A stretch of 64,000 bases of DNA from Haloarcula pelagica (lineage in GTDB: Archaea > Halobacteriota > Halobacteria > Halobacteriales > Haloarculaceae): assembly GCF_030127105.1 (NCBI RefSeq), contig NZ_CP126161.1:1674001-1738000 (forward strand), given 5' to 3'. Of this stretch, positions 16,936-26,334 are shown piece by piece. Position numbers and translations under genes: made by a program. The notes under the pieces are model-generated. The model worked only from the letters and a program-made list of their open reading frames with translations, was not told the origin of the DNA and made no database searches. Within the stretch, counting starts at the first letter, position 1, and each line of letters begins with the position of its first letter.

Positions 16936-18318
16936 CTACTCCTTCTCGCCGGCGCCGACCGCGCTCTCGCCGACGGGTTCGTGCCCTTCGATGACTTCCT
17001 GGCCGCCCATGTACGGACGCAGCGGTTCGGGGACCGTCACCGTCCCGTCGTCGTTCTGGTAGTACTCCAGGATGGCGACGAGGACACGGGGCACCGCGAG
17101 CCCGGAGCCGTTGAGCGTGTGGAGGTACTCCGCGGACTCGTGGCGCTCGGGCCGGTAGCGCAGGCCGGCCCGTCGGGCCTGGAAGTCCTCGAAGTTCGAC
17201 ACCGAGGAGACTTCGAGCCAGCGGCCACCGACCGCGGGGCCGTCGTCCATGTCGTCGCCGGGCGCCCACACCTCGATGTCGTACTTCTTGGCCTGGGTGA
17301 ATCCCATGTCACCGGTGCACATGTCCAGCACGCGGTAGGGCAGGTCCAGGCGATCCAGCACCGCTTCGGCCTCGCCCAGCAGTCCCTCCAGACGGTCGTA
17401 GCTGTCCTCGGGCCGGACGAAGTTGACGAGTTCGACCTTGTGGAACTGGTGGACGCGGACGTAGCCCCGCGTTTCCGTGCCGTGTTCGCCGGCCTCGCGC
17501 CGGAAGTTCGGCGAGAACGCCTGGTGTTTGACCGGGAGGTCGTCGTCGAGCATGATCTCATCGCGATACATGTTCGTGACCGGTACCTCCGCCGTCGGGA
17601 GCAGCCACAGGTCGTCGTCGTCGTAGTCGTCGTCCTGGCGGGCGCCCACGCGGTAGGCGTCGTCGTCGAACTTCGGGAGCTGACCGGTCCCCTCCATCGA
17701 GGCGGAGTTGACGGGGATCGGCGGCAACACGTCCGTGTAGTCCTGCTCGCGGTGGACATCCAGCATGAACTGGATCAGGGCGTGTTCCAGCCGGGCGCCC
17801 TCGCCCTTGACGAACTGGTAGCCTCCGCCCGAGACCTTCGCGCCGCGCTCGAAGTCGAGGATGTCCATCTCCTCGCCCAGATCGTAGTGAGGGACGACCT
17901 CATCCGGAAGCTCGCGCAGGTCGTCGAACCCGCGGCGGTACCGCTCGACGTTGTCGGCCTCGCCCTCGCCGGTCGGGACCGACTCGTGGGGGACGTTGGG
18001 CAGTTCCAGCAGCGCCGCCTCCAGCCGGTCTTCCAGTTCCTCGGCGCGCTCCTCGACTTCCTGCAGTTCGGCTTTCAGCTCCTGGGAGCGCTCGATGGCT
18101 TCCTGGGCAGCCTCCTCATCGCCCTCCTGTTTGTACTGGCCGATCTTGCTGGAGATCTCGTTGCGCTCCTGGCGCAGGCCGTCGCCCTCGGCTTTCAGTC
18201 CGCGCCACTCCTCGTCGATGTCGAGGATCTCGTCGAGATCGACGCCCGTGACGCCCTTGCGTTCGATGGCGTCCCGGACCGTCTCGGGGTTCTCCCGGAC
18301 GAACTGTCTCGATAACAT
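16936..18318 (-). CDS. serS: Seryl-tRNA synthetase
   Basis: 460 aa, the usual length for the common class II SerRS. The N-terminal coiled-coil arm (about 28-110, alternating Glu/Lys/Leu) should hold the tRNA-Ser extra arm. The catalytic domain has motif 2 (HQAFSPNFRREAGEHGTETRG) and motif 3 toward the end (LAVPRVLVAILEYYQ). ATG at 18318 starts MLSRQFVRENPETVRDAIER, the normal family start; the longer frame to 18444 is not family-like. It is convergent with the Nudix gene, 2 nt apart. Confidence 0.95.
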   Translation of the reverse strand: MLSRQFVRENPETVRDAIERKGVTGVDLDEILDIDEEWRGLKAEGDGLRQERNEISSKIGQYKQEGDEEAAQEAIERSQELKAELQEVEERAEELEDRLEAALLELPNVPHESVPTGEGEADNVERYRRGFDDLRELPDEVVPHYDLGEEMDILDFERGAKVSGGGYQFVKGEGARLEHALIQFMLDVHREQDYTDVLPPIPVNSASMEGTGQLPKFDDDAYRVGARQDDDYDDDDLWLLPTAEVPVTNMYRDEIMLDDDLPVKHQAFSPNFRREAGEHGTETRGYVRVHQFHKVELVNFVRPEDSYDRLEGLLGEAEAVLDRLDLPYRVLDMCTGDMGFTQAKKYDIEVWAPGDDMDDGPAVGGRWLEVSSVSNFEDFQARRAGLRYRPERHESAEYLHTLNGSGLAVPRVLVAILEYYQNDDGTVTVPEPLRPYMGGQEVIEGHEPVGESAVGAGEKE

Positions 18319-18436
18319 GGGCGTCGGTTCTCGACGGCGGAAATTAGGCGTGTCGGTCCCGCCCCAGGCCGTCCGTGGACACGGCGAAACTGCCGCGAGG
18401 GAAGCGGTTTTGTCCGGCCGGTAGGTACGGGCCCCT

Positions 18437-18640
18437 ATGAGCACGCAGACGCTCTCGGTGAGTGGGCTGTCCTGTACAGGGTGTGAGGACGCCGTCGAAC
18501 AGGCGCTCGGTGACCTGCCGGGCGTCGTCTCTGCGTCGGCAGATCACGACGCCGGAACGGTGACCGTCGAGACGGACGGCGACGTGGACGAGGACGCGCT
18601 GGCGTCGGCGGTCGCCGACGCCGGCTACGAACTGGTCTAA
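18437..18640 (+). CDS. Heavy-metal-associated (HMA) domain protein
   Basis: 67 aa, a single ferredoxin-like HMA fold with metal-binding GLSCTGCED (Cys13 and Cys16). Such free domains ferry Cu(I) or similar ions to P-type ATPases. No ATPase lies beside it here. A TTTTG element 27-30 nt upstream fits a leaderless start. Confidence 0.88.
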   Translation: MSTQTLSVSGLSCTGCEDAVEQALGDLPGVVSASADHDAGTVTVETDGDVDEDALASAVADAGYELV

Positions 18641-19074
18641 GCCGAATCGGCCGCTGCGGCCTCGTGGGCCCGTTCGACGCCCGCGAGCAACAGATCCCGG
18701 CGCTCGTGGGAGGTGAGATGGGTCGGGCAGTCACAGTCCGAACAGCCGAAGCCGGCGACGTGACCGAACCCCTCGACAGCGGGGCCGTCGACCCGCCTGG
18801 CGACCGCACACTCGATGTCGGCCTCGGTCCGGACGACGGTGTCGACGGTCGTCGCCGGATCGCCGAGCAGGTAGTCGACGTGCCAGTGGCGGGTGTCGTT
18901 CTCGCCGGCCGCGACCGCACGGTGCCGGTCGATCCGGCCGAACCCGCCCGAGCCGAGCGCGCTGCCGGTGTAGGCGTACCACCCTTCGGGGAACGCCCGC
19001 TCGCCGAGCGCGCCGACCGCGATCGTCGCGGACTCGTCGCGTTCGAGGACGAGGGTGTACGTCCCACCGGCCAT
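18637..19074 (-). CDS. GIY-YIG-like DUF123 protein
   Basis: 145 aa. GTYTLVLERDESATIAVGALG and GWYAYTGSALGSGGFGRIDRH are the GIY-YIG-like strands of the DUF123 family, which is sometimes fused to endonuclease III. Later HWHVDYLL and two Cys-rich pieces (CSDCDCPTH) may bind metal. It ends across the stop of the HMA gene, and its start is 4 nt from the upstream gene's stop, so it is the second gene of a two-gene minus-strand operon. Confidence 0.8.
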   Translation of the reverse strand: MAGGTYTLVLERDESATIAVGALGERAFPEGWYAYTGSALGSGGFGRIDRHRAVAAGENDTRHWHVDYLLGDPATTVDTVVRTEADIECAVARRVDGPAVEGFGHVAGFGCSDCDCPTHLTSHERRDLLLAGVERAHEAAAADSA

Positions 19075-19078
19075 CGGC

Positions 19079-19372
19079 TCAGGCGCCCTGTGTCGGATCG
19101 GCCGCCAGATCGCCGAAGCCGTCGAGCCGGTAGGCCCGCGAGTCCGTGCAGTCCTCGGTCTCGGCGGCGAGTTCGCCGACGAGCCAGTCGTAGCGGTGGG
19201 CAAAGTCGTCGTAGGGCGCCTCGGCGAACCGGTCCAGCAGGGCCTCGGCCGTGAGGTCGCGTTCGTAGTCCGCGACGAACTCCGCGATCTGTTCGCCGGC
19301 CTCGGCGGCGGTCTCCTCGTCGGTCGATTCCGCGAACGCGTCGGCGAGCGACTCGCTGAGCGGCTCTGTCAT
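19079..19372 (-). CDS. Conserved small acidic protein, unknown function
   Basis: 97 aa, mostly helical and acidic (SESLADAFAESTDEETAAEA at the start, RYDWLVGELAAE later). It is the first gene of the operon with the DUF123 protein. I do not recognise the family. Confidence 0.7.
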   Translation of the reverse strand: MTEPLSESLADAFAESTDEETAAEAGEQIAEFVADYERDLTAEALLDRFAEAPYDDFAHRYDWLVGELAAETEDCTDSRAYRLDGFGDLAADPTQGA

Positions 19373-19453
19373 GTCCGGTCGAACGCGGCGGCCCCACGTA
19401 TGCGTTCTGGATTCGGGCCGACCTTTCTTGTAGCAGTGGGCGAAAGTACGGGT

Positions 19454-20083
19454 ATGCCCCGCCTCACCGAGAGCCCGACGGTCGTCACGCTCGGGGCCAT
19501 CGGCGCCGTCTTCGCCCTCCAGCAGGTCGTCGGACTGATCCTCCCGCAGACGCTCGTGTTCGGGATGTCACGCCCGGTCGCACAGCCGTGGACGCTCGTG
19601 ACCAGCGTCTACGCTCACGGCGGCCCCTCCCACCTGCTGTCCAACGCCGTCGCGCTGGCAGTGCTTGGCTTCCTGCTCGAACGCGAGACGACCAGTCTGC
19701 GCTATCACACCTTCTTCGTCCTCACCGGGACGATCGCCGGCCTGGCCGAGGTGTACGCCGCCCGCCTGCTCGGGCCGGTCGTCCCGTGGATGGTCGGTCA
19801 GGTCAACGTGCTGGGCGCGAGCGGTGCCATCTTCGCGTTCCTGGGCTACCTGCTGGCCTCGAACCGGCTGACCGAGACAGTCGTCGGCGGCGTCTCGCTG
19901 TCGCCGCGGGCGCAACTCGCGCTGGGCGGCCTGTGTGCGGCGGCTATCACCATCGCGACCGCCAACCCCGGCGTGGCGCTGATCGCACACTTCACCGGCC
20001 TCCTGCTCGGCTTCCTGGCCGGCCGCGCCCACCTCCTGCGGCCCGGGACCGCCCTCGACGGGCCGGAGCCGACGAACCCCTAA
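19454..20083 (+). CDS. Rhomboid-family intramembrane serine protease
   Basis: 209 aa with six hydrophobic segments. The catalytic dyad is visible: Ser123 in GASGA and His179 in LIAHFTG. His60 and Asn64 (HLLSN) match the oxyanion-side HxxxN. It cleaves transmembrane helices of other proteins within the membrane. A T-rich CCTTTCTTG lies about 28 nt upstream of the ATG at 19454. It is convergent with the RNase H-like gene (4-nt overlap). Confidence 0.92.
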   Translation: MPRLTESPTVVTLGAIGAVFALQQVVGLILPQTLVFGMSRPVAQPWTLVTSVYAHGGPSHLLSNAVALAVLGFLLERETTSLRYHTFFVLTGTIAGLAEVYAARLLGPVVPWMVGQVNVLGASGAIFAFLGYLLASNRLTETVVGGVSLSPRAQLALGGLCAAAITIATANPGVALIAHFTGLLLGFLAGRAHLLRPGTALDGPEPTNP

Positions 20084-20817
20084 CCGAGAAACAGTTCGTC
20101 GTCCAGATCGCCGGTCACCCGGTCGGCGAGCGTCCGGAGGTTGACGGTGTCCTCGCGGTTGTACGAGATCAGCGTCTCCAGCGAGCCGTCGACGCCGCGT
20201 TCGTGCTCCCGCCACAGCCGCACCGCGTCCCGCCCGGAGATGTCCGGCCGGTCCCGTTCGATACCGATGTCCTGCTCGACCTGCTTGAGCCCGCCCGAGA
20301 GGCCGAGCTTCTTGCAGGTGTACATGAGGTCGAGGTGGGGGTGATCGAGGTCGACATCGAAGTTCGCCTCCAGGAAGGGCACGTCGAAGCGCTTGCCGTT
20401 GAACGTCACCAGCAGGCCGGCGTCGGCGAAGGCCGCCCGCAGGTTCCCGGCAGTGAGGTCGTCGCCGGCCACCAGCGTCTGTGTCTCGCCGTCGTGATGG
20501 AGGCTGACCGTCGTCACCTGATTACGGTGTTCGTCCAGCCCCGTCGTCTCGATGTCGAAGAAACAGGCCCGGTCGCGGAACGTCTCGTAGAGGCGCCACT
20601 GCTCGCTGCTGGGGAACGCCCGGTCGAAGTAGTCGACATCGGCCGCCGCGAGTCGGTCCCGGCCCTCGTCGATGAACGACCCGATTCGCTGGCCGCGTTT
20701 CCCGCCGACGACCCCCGGTTCGAACTCGTCCCAGTGGGTGACCCCCTGCTCCCAGATGCTCCGTTCGGTCTTCTCGCCGACGCCCTCGACCCCGATGAAA
20801 CTGTTCTCGACGCGCAC
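20080..20817 (-). CDS. HhH plus RNase H-like (DEDD) exonuclease-type protein
   Basis: 245 aa from GTG at 20817. The N-terminus FIGVEGVGEKTERSIWEQGV is a helix-hairpin-helix. The rest is a YprB/DEDD fold: FFDIETTGLDEHR supplies the first Asp and Glu, LVTFNGKRFDVPF the second block, LDLMYTCKKLG and SYNREDTVNL the last block. This is the architecture of a DNA-binding 3'-5' exonuclease. Longer frames upstream have unrelated sequence. Confidence 0.83.
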   Translation of the reverse strand: MRVENSFIGVEGVGEKTERSIWEQGVTHWDEFEPGVVGGKRGQRIGSFIDEGRDRLAAADVDYFDRAFPSSEQWRLYETFRDRACFFDIETTGLDEHRNQVTTVSLHHDGETQTLVAGDDLTAGNLRAAFADAGLLVTFNGKRFDVPFLEANFDVDLDHPHLDLMYTCKKLGLSGGLKQVEQDIGIERDRPDISGRDAVRLWREHERGVDGSLETLISYNREDTVNLRTLADRVTGDLDDELFLG

Positions 20818-20898
20818 GCTCTCCCGTAGGGGCGGCGGTCGACGTAAGTTCGTCGGACGGGGCGAAACGGCGAAGCCGGCGGCGTCCCCAGAGACGGT

Positions 20899-21276
20899 AT
20901 GACCGAGTACCTCGTCGCCACCGCGTCGGTCCACGTGACTGCCGCGGCGGCCGACTACCTGCAGGACCGACTCGACCCGAGCGCGGACAGCGTCGTCGTG
21001 GTCGCGGTCCGCGACCCCGACGCGTCGGCCAGAGACGCCGGCGACGCGGCCAACGTCGCCCGCTCGCGGCTCGCGGCCGCGATGCCGACCACCGAAACCA
21101 GGGACGGCGACCCCACCGAGGAACTGCTGGCGGCCATCGACGAGCACGACCCCGACATCGTCCTGCTCGGCGCCAACCGCGGCACCGAGGGCGCCGAGGG
21201 CATCGGGGCGACCGCGCAGGCGGTGCTGTCGGCGGCGACCCGTCCCGTCGTAGTGGTGCCACTGCCCGATCTCTAG
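20899..21276 (+). CDS. Universal stress protein (UspA)-like
   Basis: 125 aa. The alternating beta/alpha pattern ends with DPDIVLLGANRGTEGAEGIG and SAATRPVVVVPLP, the G-x9-G-(S/T)-like ATP-site tail of USPs in a degenerate form. A role in stress or ATP sensing is inferred from the family. It ends convergently with the ParA-like gene (4-nt overlap). Confidence 0.7.
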   Translation: MTEYLVATASVHVTAAAADYLQDRLDPSADSVVVVAVRDPDASARDAGDAANVARSRLAAAMPTTETRDGDPTEELLAAIDEHDPDIVLLGANRGTEGAEGIGATAQAVLSAATRPVVVVPLPDL

Positions 21277-21995
21277 AGCAGGCCGCCGGAATCGAACGAG
21301 AGCCCCAGTTCCACGTCCAACAGCGCCTCGGTGGTGTCGGCGACAGCCGGCGCGAGCGGCGTGTTCGGGTCCAGTGCGGACGGCCGCGTCCGGTTCGGGT
21401 CGCCGGCCGGAACCGCGTGGTCGGCGTCCTCGATGGCGACGGCGTCGGCGGCGTCGGTCCGCGTGGCGACGACCGCGTCTGCGGGGGCGTCGATGTCCTG
21501 TAATCGGCCGCGTTGCTGTGGCACCAGATCACGGCCCCGCGCAGTCGCCGGCGCGACCAGCGCACGGCGTTGCGCGGCGTCGACGGCGGCAAGCGCCTGG
21601 TTGGCGGCGACCGGCGGCACGTCCAGCAGGACGTGGTCGTACCGGTCGGCCGCCTCGGCGACGGCCTGTTCGAACGCCTGTGCGTGCTCCGGCGTCTTCG
21701 CCCGAGCGATCCGTTCGAAGGGGGCGTGGGCCGGACAGAGCGCGACCCGACCGGCCACGTCGAAGTCGGCGTCGTAGGTCGCCTCCGAGAGCGTCGCCTC
21801 GCCGGTCGCGACCGCCGTCGTGTCCCCGCGGATCGACTCGGGAACGTACGTCGCCAGCCCCTGCGTGGCGAAGGCCGCGTCGAGGACGGTGACCGAGTGG
21901 CCGTCCCGGGCCAGCGTCGCCGCCGTCTCGACGGCCAGTCGCGTCGTCCCTGCACCACCCGTCGCACCCACGAACGCGAGCGTCGACAGTCCCAT
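21273..21995 (-). CDS. ParA/CpaE-like P-loop protein with a lysine-less Walker A
   Basis: 240 aa. FVGATGGAGTTRLAVETA (8-25) stands where the KGGxGKT loop of MinD/ParA should be, but both lysines are replaced by Thr. CpaE/TadZ proteins have similar altered loops. VLDAAFATQ and HVLLDVPP match the switch regions. It may be a non-hydrolysing scaffold of the MinD/ParA superfamily. Start ATG 21995. No partner gene such as ParB lies nearby. Confidence 0.8.
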   Translation of the reverse strand: MGLSTLAFVGATGGAGTTRLAVETAATLARDGHSVTVLDAAFATQGLATYVPESIRGDTTAVATGEATLSEATYDADFDVAGRVALCPAHAPFERIARAKTPEHAQAFEQAVAEAADRYDHVLLDVPPVAANQALAAVDAAQRRALVAPATARGRDLVPQQRGRLQDIDAPADAVVATRTDAADAVAIEDADHAVPAGDPNRTRPSALDPNTPLAPAVADTTEALLDVELGLSFDSGGLL

Positions 21996-22037
21996 ACCCT
22001 TCGTTGCGCGCGTTCTCCCGTAAAAAGATGTGGAAGC

Positions 22038-22460
22038 TCAGACGCCGTCGGTGATGGCGGCCGCGATGTCGTCGAGTTCGTCGTCGGCCAGGTCCGGGCG
22101 CTCGCTGACCAGGGCGTGGATCGGCCGGCCGCCGTCGTCCTCGAACCGCGGGACGATGTGGGCGTGGACGTGCGGGACCTCCTGGCCGGCGGCCTCGCCG
22201 TTGTTGAACGCCACCGTCGTCGCGGGCGCGTCGACCGCCGCCTCGACGGCTGGCGTGAGCGCGTGGACCGCCGCCATGACCTCCCCGGCAGCGCCGGCCG
22301 GCAGGTCGTTCAGCCGCTCGTGGTGGGCCTTCGGGATGACCAGCGTGTGTCCCGGCGAGAGGGGGTTCGCGTCCAGAAAGGCCAGCACGGCGTCGTCCTC
22401 GTAGACGGTCCGGCTCGGGATGTCGCCGTCGACGATCTGACAGAAGATACAGTCGCTCAT
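22038..22460 (-). CDS. HIT-family nucleotide hydrolase/transferase
   Basis: 140 aa. HIT triad HVHAH at 97-101, zinc-site pair CIFC (4-7) at the N-terminus and GHTLVIPKAHH. The family acts on nucleoside monophosphate linkages. ATG at 22460 gives MSDCIFCQI, the standard start. It follows the uracil-DNA glycosylase gene after 42 nt on the same strand. Confidence 0.92.
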   Translation of the reverse strand: MSDCIFCQIVDGDIPSRTVYEDDAVLAFLDANPLSPGHTLVIPKAHHERLNDLPAGAAGEVMAAVHALTPAVEAAVDAPATTVAFNNGEAAGQEVPHVHAHIVPRFEDDGGRPIHALVSERPDLADDELDDIAAAITDGV

Positions 22461-22502
22461 GGACGGTGGGTCGGCCGGCGGCGACAAGAAGCTTCGGCCC
22501 GG

Positions 22503-23123
22503 TTACGACCGACAGTCAGCGACCGTCTCGCGGATCGCGTCGACGTAGCCGTCGCGGTCGTAGCCCAGGCGTGCGAGCCACACCTCCTGATAACTCGGGT
22601 GGAGAAGGGGAACGACCGGGACGCCAAGCGTGTCGCTCTCACGCGGATCGAGGACCGAATCGAGGAAGCCGTCGAGGGACTGGTCGTCCAGCGCTAGCAC
22701 CGTTTTCGTCGCGTGCTTCCCGGTCGTCACGACCGCACGCGGCTGGACCGTCTCGACCTCCTCGACGAGGTAGGGCCGGCAGTTGGCGAGTTCCGCGGCG
22801 GTCGGGTCCCGGTTGTCCGGTGGGTGGCACTTCACCGCGTTCGTGAAGTAACAGTCCTCGTGGCCGAAGCCGGCGTCGGCCAGCAGGTCCCGGATCTTCC
22901 GACCCGACGCCCGCGAGGTGTAGGCCAGCCCGGTCAGATTCCCGCCCCGCCAGCGGTCGGCGTCGGGGTCACCGGCGGCCGGCGCTTCGCCGACGACGAC
23001 CACGGCGGCGTCGGGCGGGCCGTTCCCCCAGGAGATGCAGTCGCGGGCGTCGGCCAGCGCGGGGCAGCGCCGACAGTCGTCGGCCAGCGCGTGCTGGCTG
23101 TCGGGAGCGGGAAACGTCGGCAT
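22503..23123 (-). CDS. Uracil-DNA glycosylase, family 4/5 Fe-S type
   Basis: 206 aa. GEAPAAGD (45-52) is the active-site motif, FTNAVKCHPP the middle block and HPS (175-177) the C-terminal motif. Cys17, Cys20, Cys99 and Cys115 have the C-x2-C ... C-x15-C spacing of the 4Fe-4S ligands. It removes uracil from DNA at the start of base excision repair, which suits a GC-rich, high-deamination genome. It lies 9 nt downstream of proA on the same strand, so it may ride on the proline operon. Confidence 0.9.
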   Translation of the reverse strand: MPTFPAPDSQHALADDCRRCPALADARDCISWGNGPPDAAVVVVGEAPAAGDPDADRWRGGNLTGLAYTSRASGRKIRDLLADAGFGHEDCYFTNAVKCHPPDNRDPTAAELANCRPYLVEEVETVQPRAVVTTGKHATKTVLALDDQSLDGFLDSVLDPRESDTLGVPVVPLLHPSYQEVWLARLGYDRDGYVDAIRETVADCRS

Positions 23124-23132
23124 CGGACGGCG

Positions 23133-24461
23133 TTACTCGTCGGCCAGGTGGCCGGGGCGCCACTCGCCGTCGAACTCGCGGTGAGTGAACGGCAGGGCGT
23201 CGTCGCCGGCGTAGCTCGCGACCAGTTGGCCGTCGCCCTCCAGGTAGTACTTGTATGTCGTCAGCCCCTCCAGGCCGACCGGGCCGCGGGCGTGGATCTT
23301 GCCCGTCGAGATACCGACTTCCGCGCCGAGGCCGTAGCGGTAGCCGTCGGCGAAGCGGGTCGAGGCGTTGTGGAAGACGCTGGCGGCGTCGATCCCGGTC
23401 ATGAACGTCTCCGCCGCGTCGGCGTCCTCGGTGACGATCGACTCGGTGTGTTTCGAGCCGAAGGTGTTGGCGTGGTCGACGGCAGCGTAGACATCCTCGA
23501 CGACCTTGATCGAGAGTTCGAGGTCGCCGTACTCACTCGACCAGTCGTCGTCGGTCGCGGGGTCGACAGCGACGACCTCGCGGGTGGCGGCGTCCCCGCG
23601 CAGCGTGACGCCGGCCTCGCGGTAGCGCTCGACCATCCCGGGCAGGAACTGGTCGGCCACGTCGGCGTTCACGAGCAGCGTCTCGACGGCGTTACAGACG
23701 GCGGGGTACTGGACCTTCGCGTCGAAGGCGATGTCCTCGGCCATCCCCAGGTCGGCGTCGTCGTCGACGTAGACGTGACAGACGCCCTCGGTGTGGCCCA
23801 GGACGGGGATCTGGGTGTTGTCCTGGATGTAGGAGACGAACTCCGAGGACCCCCGGGGCATCACCAGGTCGACCTTGTCGTCCATCTCCAGGAGCGCGTC
23901 GACCTCCTCGTGGGCCTCGATGAGCGTCGCCCAGCCGTCGGGCATCTCGCTCGTCGCCTCGACGATGGTCTCGTACAGCACGCGGTTCGATTCGCTGGCC
24001 TCGCTGCCGCCCTTGAGGATGACGGCGTTGCCCGACTTCAGCGCGAGCGCGGCGATCTGGACCAGGGCGTCGGGCCGAGACTCGAAGATGGTCCCGACGA
24101 CGCCGATGGGGACAGCGACCTTGTACAGTTCGAGGTCGTCGTCGAGTTCGCGGGCCGCCAGGGTCTTCCCGAGGGGGTCGGCCTGGTCGGCGACGGACTC
24201 GACCATCCCGGCGATGGAGTCGAGTTTCCCCGCGTCGAGCTTCAGGCGGTCGACCAGCGCCTGGGTGTACTCGCCCTCGGCGAGCAGTTCCTCGGCCTCC
24301 GCCACGTCGTCGGCGTTGGCTTCCAGGATCGCCTCGCTGTTTGCCCGGATGGCGTCGGCGATCGCTTCGAGCGCGGCGTCCCGGTCGGCGGCGTCGACGT
24401 TCGCCAGCCGCAGGGCCGCGGACTGTGCCTGTTCGACCTGGCGTTCGGTGGCGTCAGTCAT
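23133..24461 (-). CDS. proA: Gamma-glutamyl phosphate reductase
   Basis: 442 aa. Second enzyme of proline synthesis: it reduces gamma-glutamyl phosphate to glutamate semialdehyde with NADPH. The catalytic Cys lies in [14 protein letters not shown], the cofactor region has [14 protein letters not shown], and [20 protein letters not shown] is the conserved family end. It overlaps the 3' end of proB by 8 nt, so the two are translationally coupled. Confidence 0.97.
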   Translation of the reverse strand: MTDATERQVEQAQSAALRLANVDAADRDAALEAIADAIRANSEAILEANADDVAEAEELLAEGEYTQALVDRLKLDAGKLDSIAGMVESVADQADPLGKTLAARELDDDLELYKVAVPIGVVGTIFESRPDALVQIAALALKSGNAVILKGGSEASESNRVLYETIVEATSEMPDGWATLIEAHEEVDALLEMDDKVDLVMPRGSSEFVSYIQDNTQIPVLGHTEGVCHVYVDDDADLGMAEDIAFDAKVQYPAVCNAVETLLVNADVADQFLPGMVERYREAGVTLRGDAATREVVAVDPATDDDWSSEYGDLELSIKVVEDVYAAVDHANTFGSKHTESIVTEDADAAETFMTGIDAASVFHNASTRFADGYRYGLGAEVGISTGKIHARGPVGLEGLTTYKYYLEGDGQLVASYAGDDALPFTHREFDGEWRPGHLADE

Positions 24462-25287
24462 CTACGTCCCCGTTGATCGGCACGAATATTGTGCCCACCG
24501 ATTCCGCGTTGGCGACCTTCTCCAGTACGTCCGGTTCGGTCGACCGGGCGATGATCGCGGGGATGCCGTGTTCGCTGACATCGCGAGCACCGCTGACTTT
24601 CGTCTGGATGCCGCCGAACCCGCCCGTCGAACTGTCGGAGACGATCCCCTCGACCTCGCTGTAGTTCTGGCCGACGACCGGGATGCGCTCGGCGTCGGGG
24701 TTTTCCTTCGGGTTGCCGGTGTAGACGCCGCCCACGTCGGTCAGGGTCACCAGCAGGTCAACGTCGACGCCGATGGCGATGGAGGCCGAGATCATGTCGT
24801 TGTCGCCGATCTGGAGCTCCTCGGTGGCGACGGCGTCGTTCTCGTTGATGATGGGGACGATCCCCCAGTCCAGCAGCGTCTCGACGGTGTTGCGGAAGTT
24901 CGTGAACCGCTCGGGGTTCTCCAGGTCGTGTTCGGTGATGAGGATCTGGGCGACCTTCCGGTCGTAGCGCTCGAAGCTCTCGGTGTAGCGACGCATCAGG
25001 TGGCTCTGGCCGACCGTCGAGAGGGCCTGGGACTCCTCGACGGTCCCCGTGGGATGGTCGACCCGGCCGATGCCCGCGCCGACGGCACCGGAGGAGACAA
25101 GCAGGACCTCCTTCCCCCGCGAGAGCAGGTCCTCCAGGTCGTCGACGAGTTTGTCGAGCTTCTCGTCGTCTAAGTTCGACTCGTCGTCGGTCAGGGAGTT
25201 CGTGCCGGCCTTGACGATGACCCGCTGGGCGTCGGCCGCGAGTCGCCGGGTCGCCGAGACGGTCTCGGCGTCGACGGCGTCACTCAT
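24454..25287 (-). CDS. proB: Glutamate 5-kinase
   Basis: 277 aa. First enzyme of proline synthesis: ATP plus glutamate gives gamma-glutamyl phosphate. The amino-acid kinase fold shows [35 protein letters not shown] and [12 protein letters not shown] in order. The C-terminal PUA domain of the bacterial enzyme (about 367 aa) is absent. It overlaps proC upstream and proA downstream by 8 nt each. Confidence 0.96.
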   Translation of the reverse strand: MSDAVDAETVSATRRLAADAQRVIVKAGTNSLTDDESNLDDEKLDKLVDDLEDLLSRGKEVLLVSSGAVGAGIGRVDHPTGTVEESQALSTVGQSHLMRRYTESFERYDRKVAQILITEHDLENPERFTNFRNTVETLLDWGIVPIINENDAVATEELQIGDNDMISASIAIGVDVDLLVTLTDVGGVYTGNPKENPDAERIPVVGQNYSEVEGIVSDSSTGGFGGIQTKVSGARDVSEHGIPAIIARSTEPDVLEKVANAESVGTIFVPINGDVDD

Positions 25288-26053
25288 CCTCGAAGTCGGC
25301 CGCGAGTTCCTTCGAACGCCGCTCGGCGGCCGCGACCGCGTCGGCGACGGCCTCGTCGGCGTCGCTGTCCCAGAGGACCTCCATCCCTTCGATCGTCGTC
25401 CCGTTGGGCGAGCAGACGGCGTCGATCAGTTCGTCGGCGCTGCGGTCGTCCCGCAGGATCGTCTCGGCGGCGCCCTTGAACGTCTGTGCCGCAAGCGTCT
25501 CGGCCTCCTCGTGGTCGAGCCCGCCCGCGACGCCGGCCTGGGTCATCGCGTCGATGAGATAGAAGACGAACGCCGGCCCGGAGCCGTTGACGGCGGTTGC
25601 GATGTCCATCTGTGCCTCCTCGATCTCGGCGAACTCGCCCACGTCGTCCAGTAGCTCCCGGACCGCCGGCGAGAGGTCGCCGGTCGCGGCGGCGGCCATG
25701 TCCCGGGTCTCGGCAGCCAGGTTCGGCATGATCCGGACCACGTCGGCGTCGGTCCGGGCCTCGACGAAGTCGGTGGGGACGCCGGCGGCGATGGTGACCA
25801 GCGTCTGCTCCGGGGAGAGGTCCAGTTCGGAGAGCACCGCCTCGACGATGTCGGGCTTGACGGCGACGAACACCACGTCCGCCTCCGCGGCCCGCGAGAT
25901 GTCCTCCGTCGTCTCCGTGCTGTAGTCGGCGACTGCCGCCAGGGCCGCCGGGTCGAGATCACACGCGATGACCGTGTGGTTCCCGGACTTCCAGAGGCCC
26001 GTGACGAGGGCACTGCCCATGTTTCCACAGCCGATGACGCTCGTGTGTACCAT
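25280..26053 (-). CDS. proC: Pyrroline-5-carboxylate reductase
   Basis: 257 aa from ATG at 26053. Last step of proline synthesis, NAD(P)H-dependent. Rossmann start [26 protein letters not shown] and [14 protein letters not shown] are standard; the end has [17 protein letters not shown] and [14 protein letters not shown] at 26065 would add four residues. It heads the run proC-proB-proA, an order opposite to the enzyme sequence. Confidence 0.95.
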   Translation of the reverse strand: MVHTSVIGCGNMGSALVTGLWKSGNHTVIACDLDPAALAAVADYSTETTEDISRAAEADVVFVAVKPDIVEAVLSELDLSPEQTLVTIAAGVPTDFVEARTDADVVRIMPNLAAETRDMAAAATGDLSPAVRELLDDVGEFAEIEEAQMDIATAVNGSGPAFVFYLIDAMTQAGVAGGLDHEEAETLAAQTFKGAAETILRDDRSADELIDAVCSPNGTTIEGMEVLWDSDADEAVADAVAAAERRSKELAADFEDE

Positions 26054-26154
26054 TGTCTCTACCACATCTCAGGACGTTCAGGGACTAACTGTGTTTTCAT
26101 CCCGCTCCGGGTGACCACAAGAGTTGTGCCGTCGGCGCCGCTCTCGCCCGGTGT

Positions 26155-26325
26155 ATGCCCTCCTACGAGTACAAGGTGTTCGAGGTCGACACCGGCATGT
26201 TCGGTTCGAGCAGCGTCCCCGAAGACGAGTTGAACGACCTGGGTGCGGACGGCTGGGAAGTCGCCGCGCCGATCACCGAAAAGAGCGGTCAGACCGCCGC
26301 CTTACTCCTCCAGCGCGAGCGGTGA
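26155..26325 (+). CDS. Small DUF4177-like protein
   Basis: 56 aa. YEYKVFEVDTGMFGSS and ELNDLGADGWEVAAPITEK match the DUF4177 pattern (short beta strands ending in GWE), and the tail LLLQRER is conserved in the family. Function unknown. It is divergent from proC and convergent with the DUF7344 gene 9 nt away. Confidence 0.75.
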   Translation: MPSYEYKVFEVDTGMFGSSSVPEDELNDLGADGWEVAAPITEKSGQTAALLLQRER

Positions 26326-26334
26326 CAGCACCGA

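Noticed and set aside
22713..24476. Plus-strand ORF of 587 aa
   Set aside because: Antisense of the UDG and proA genes.
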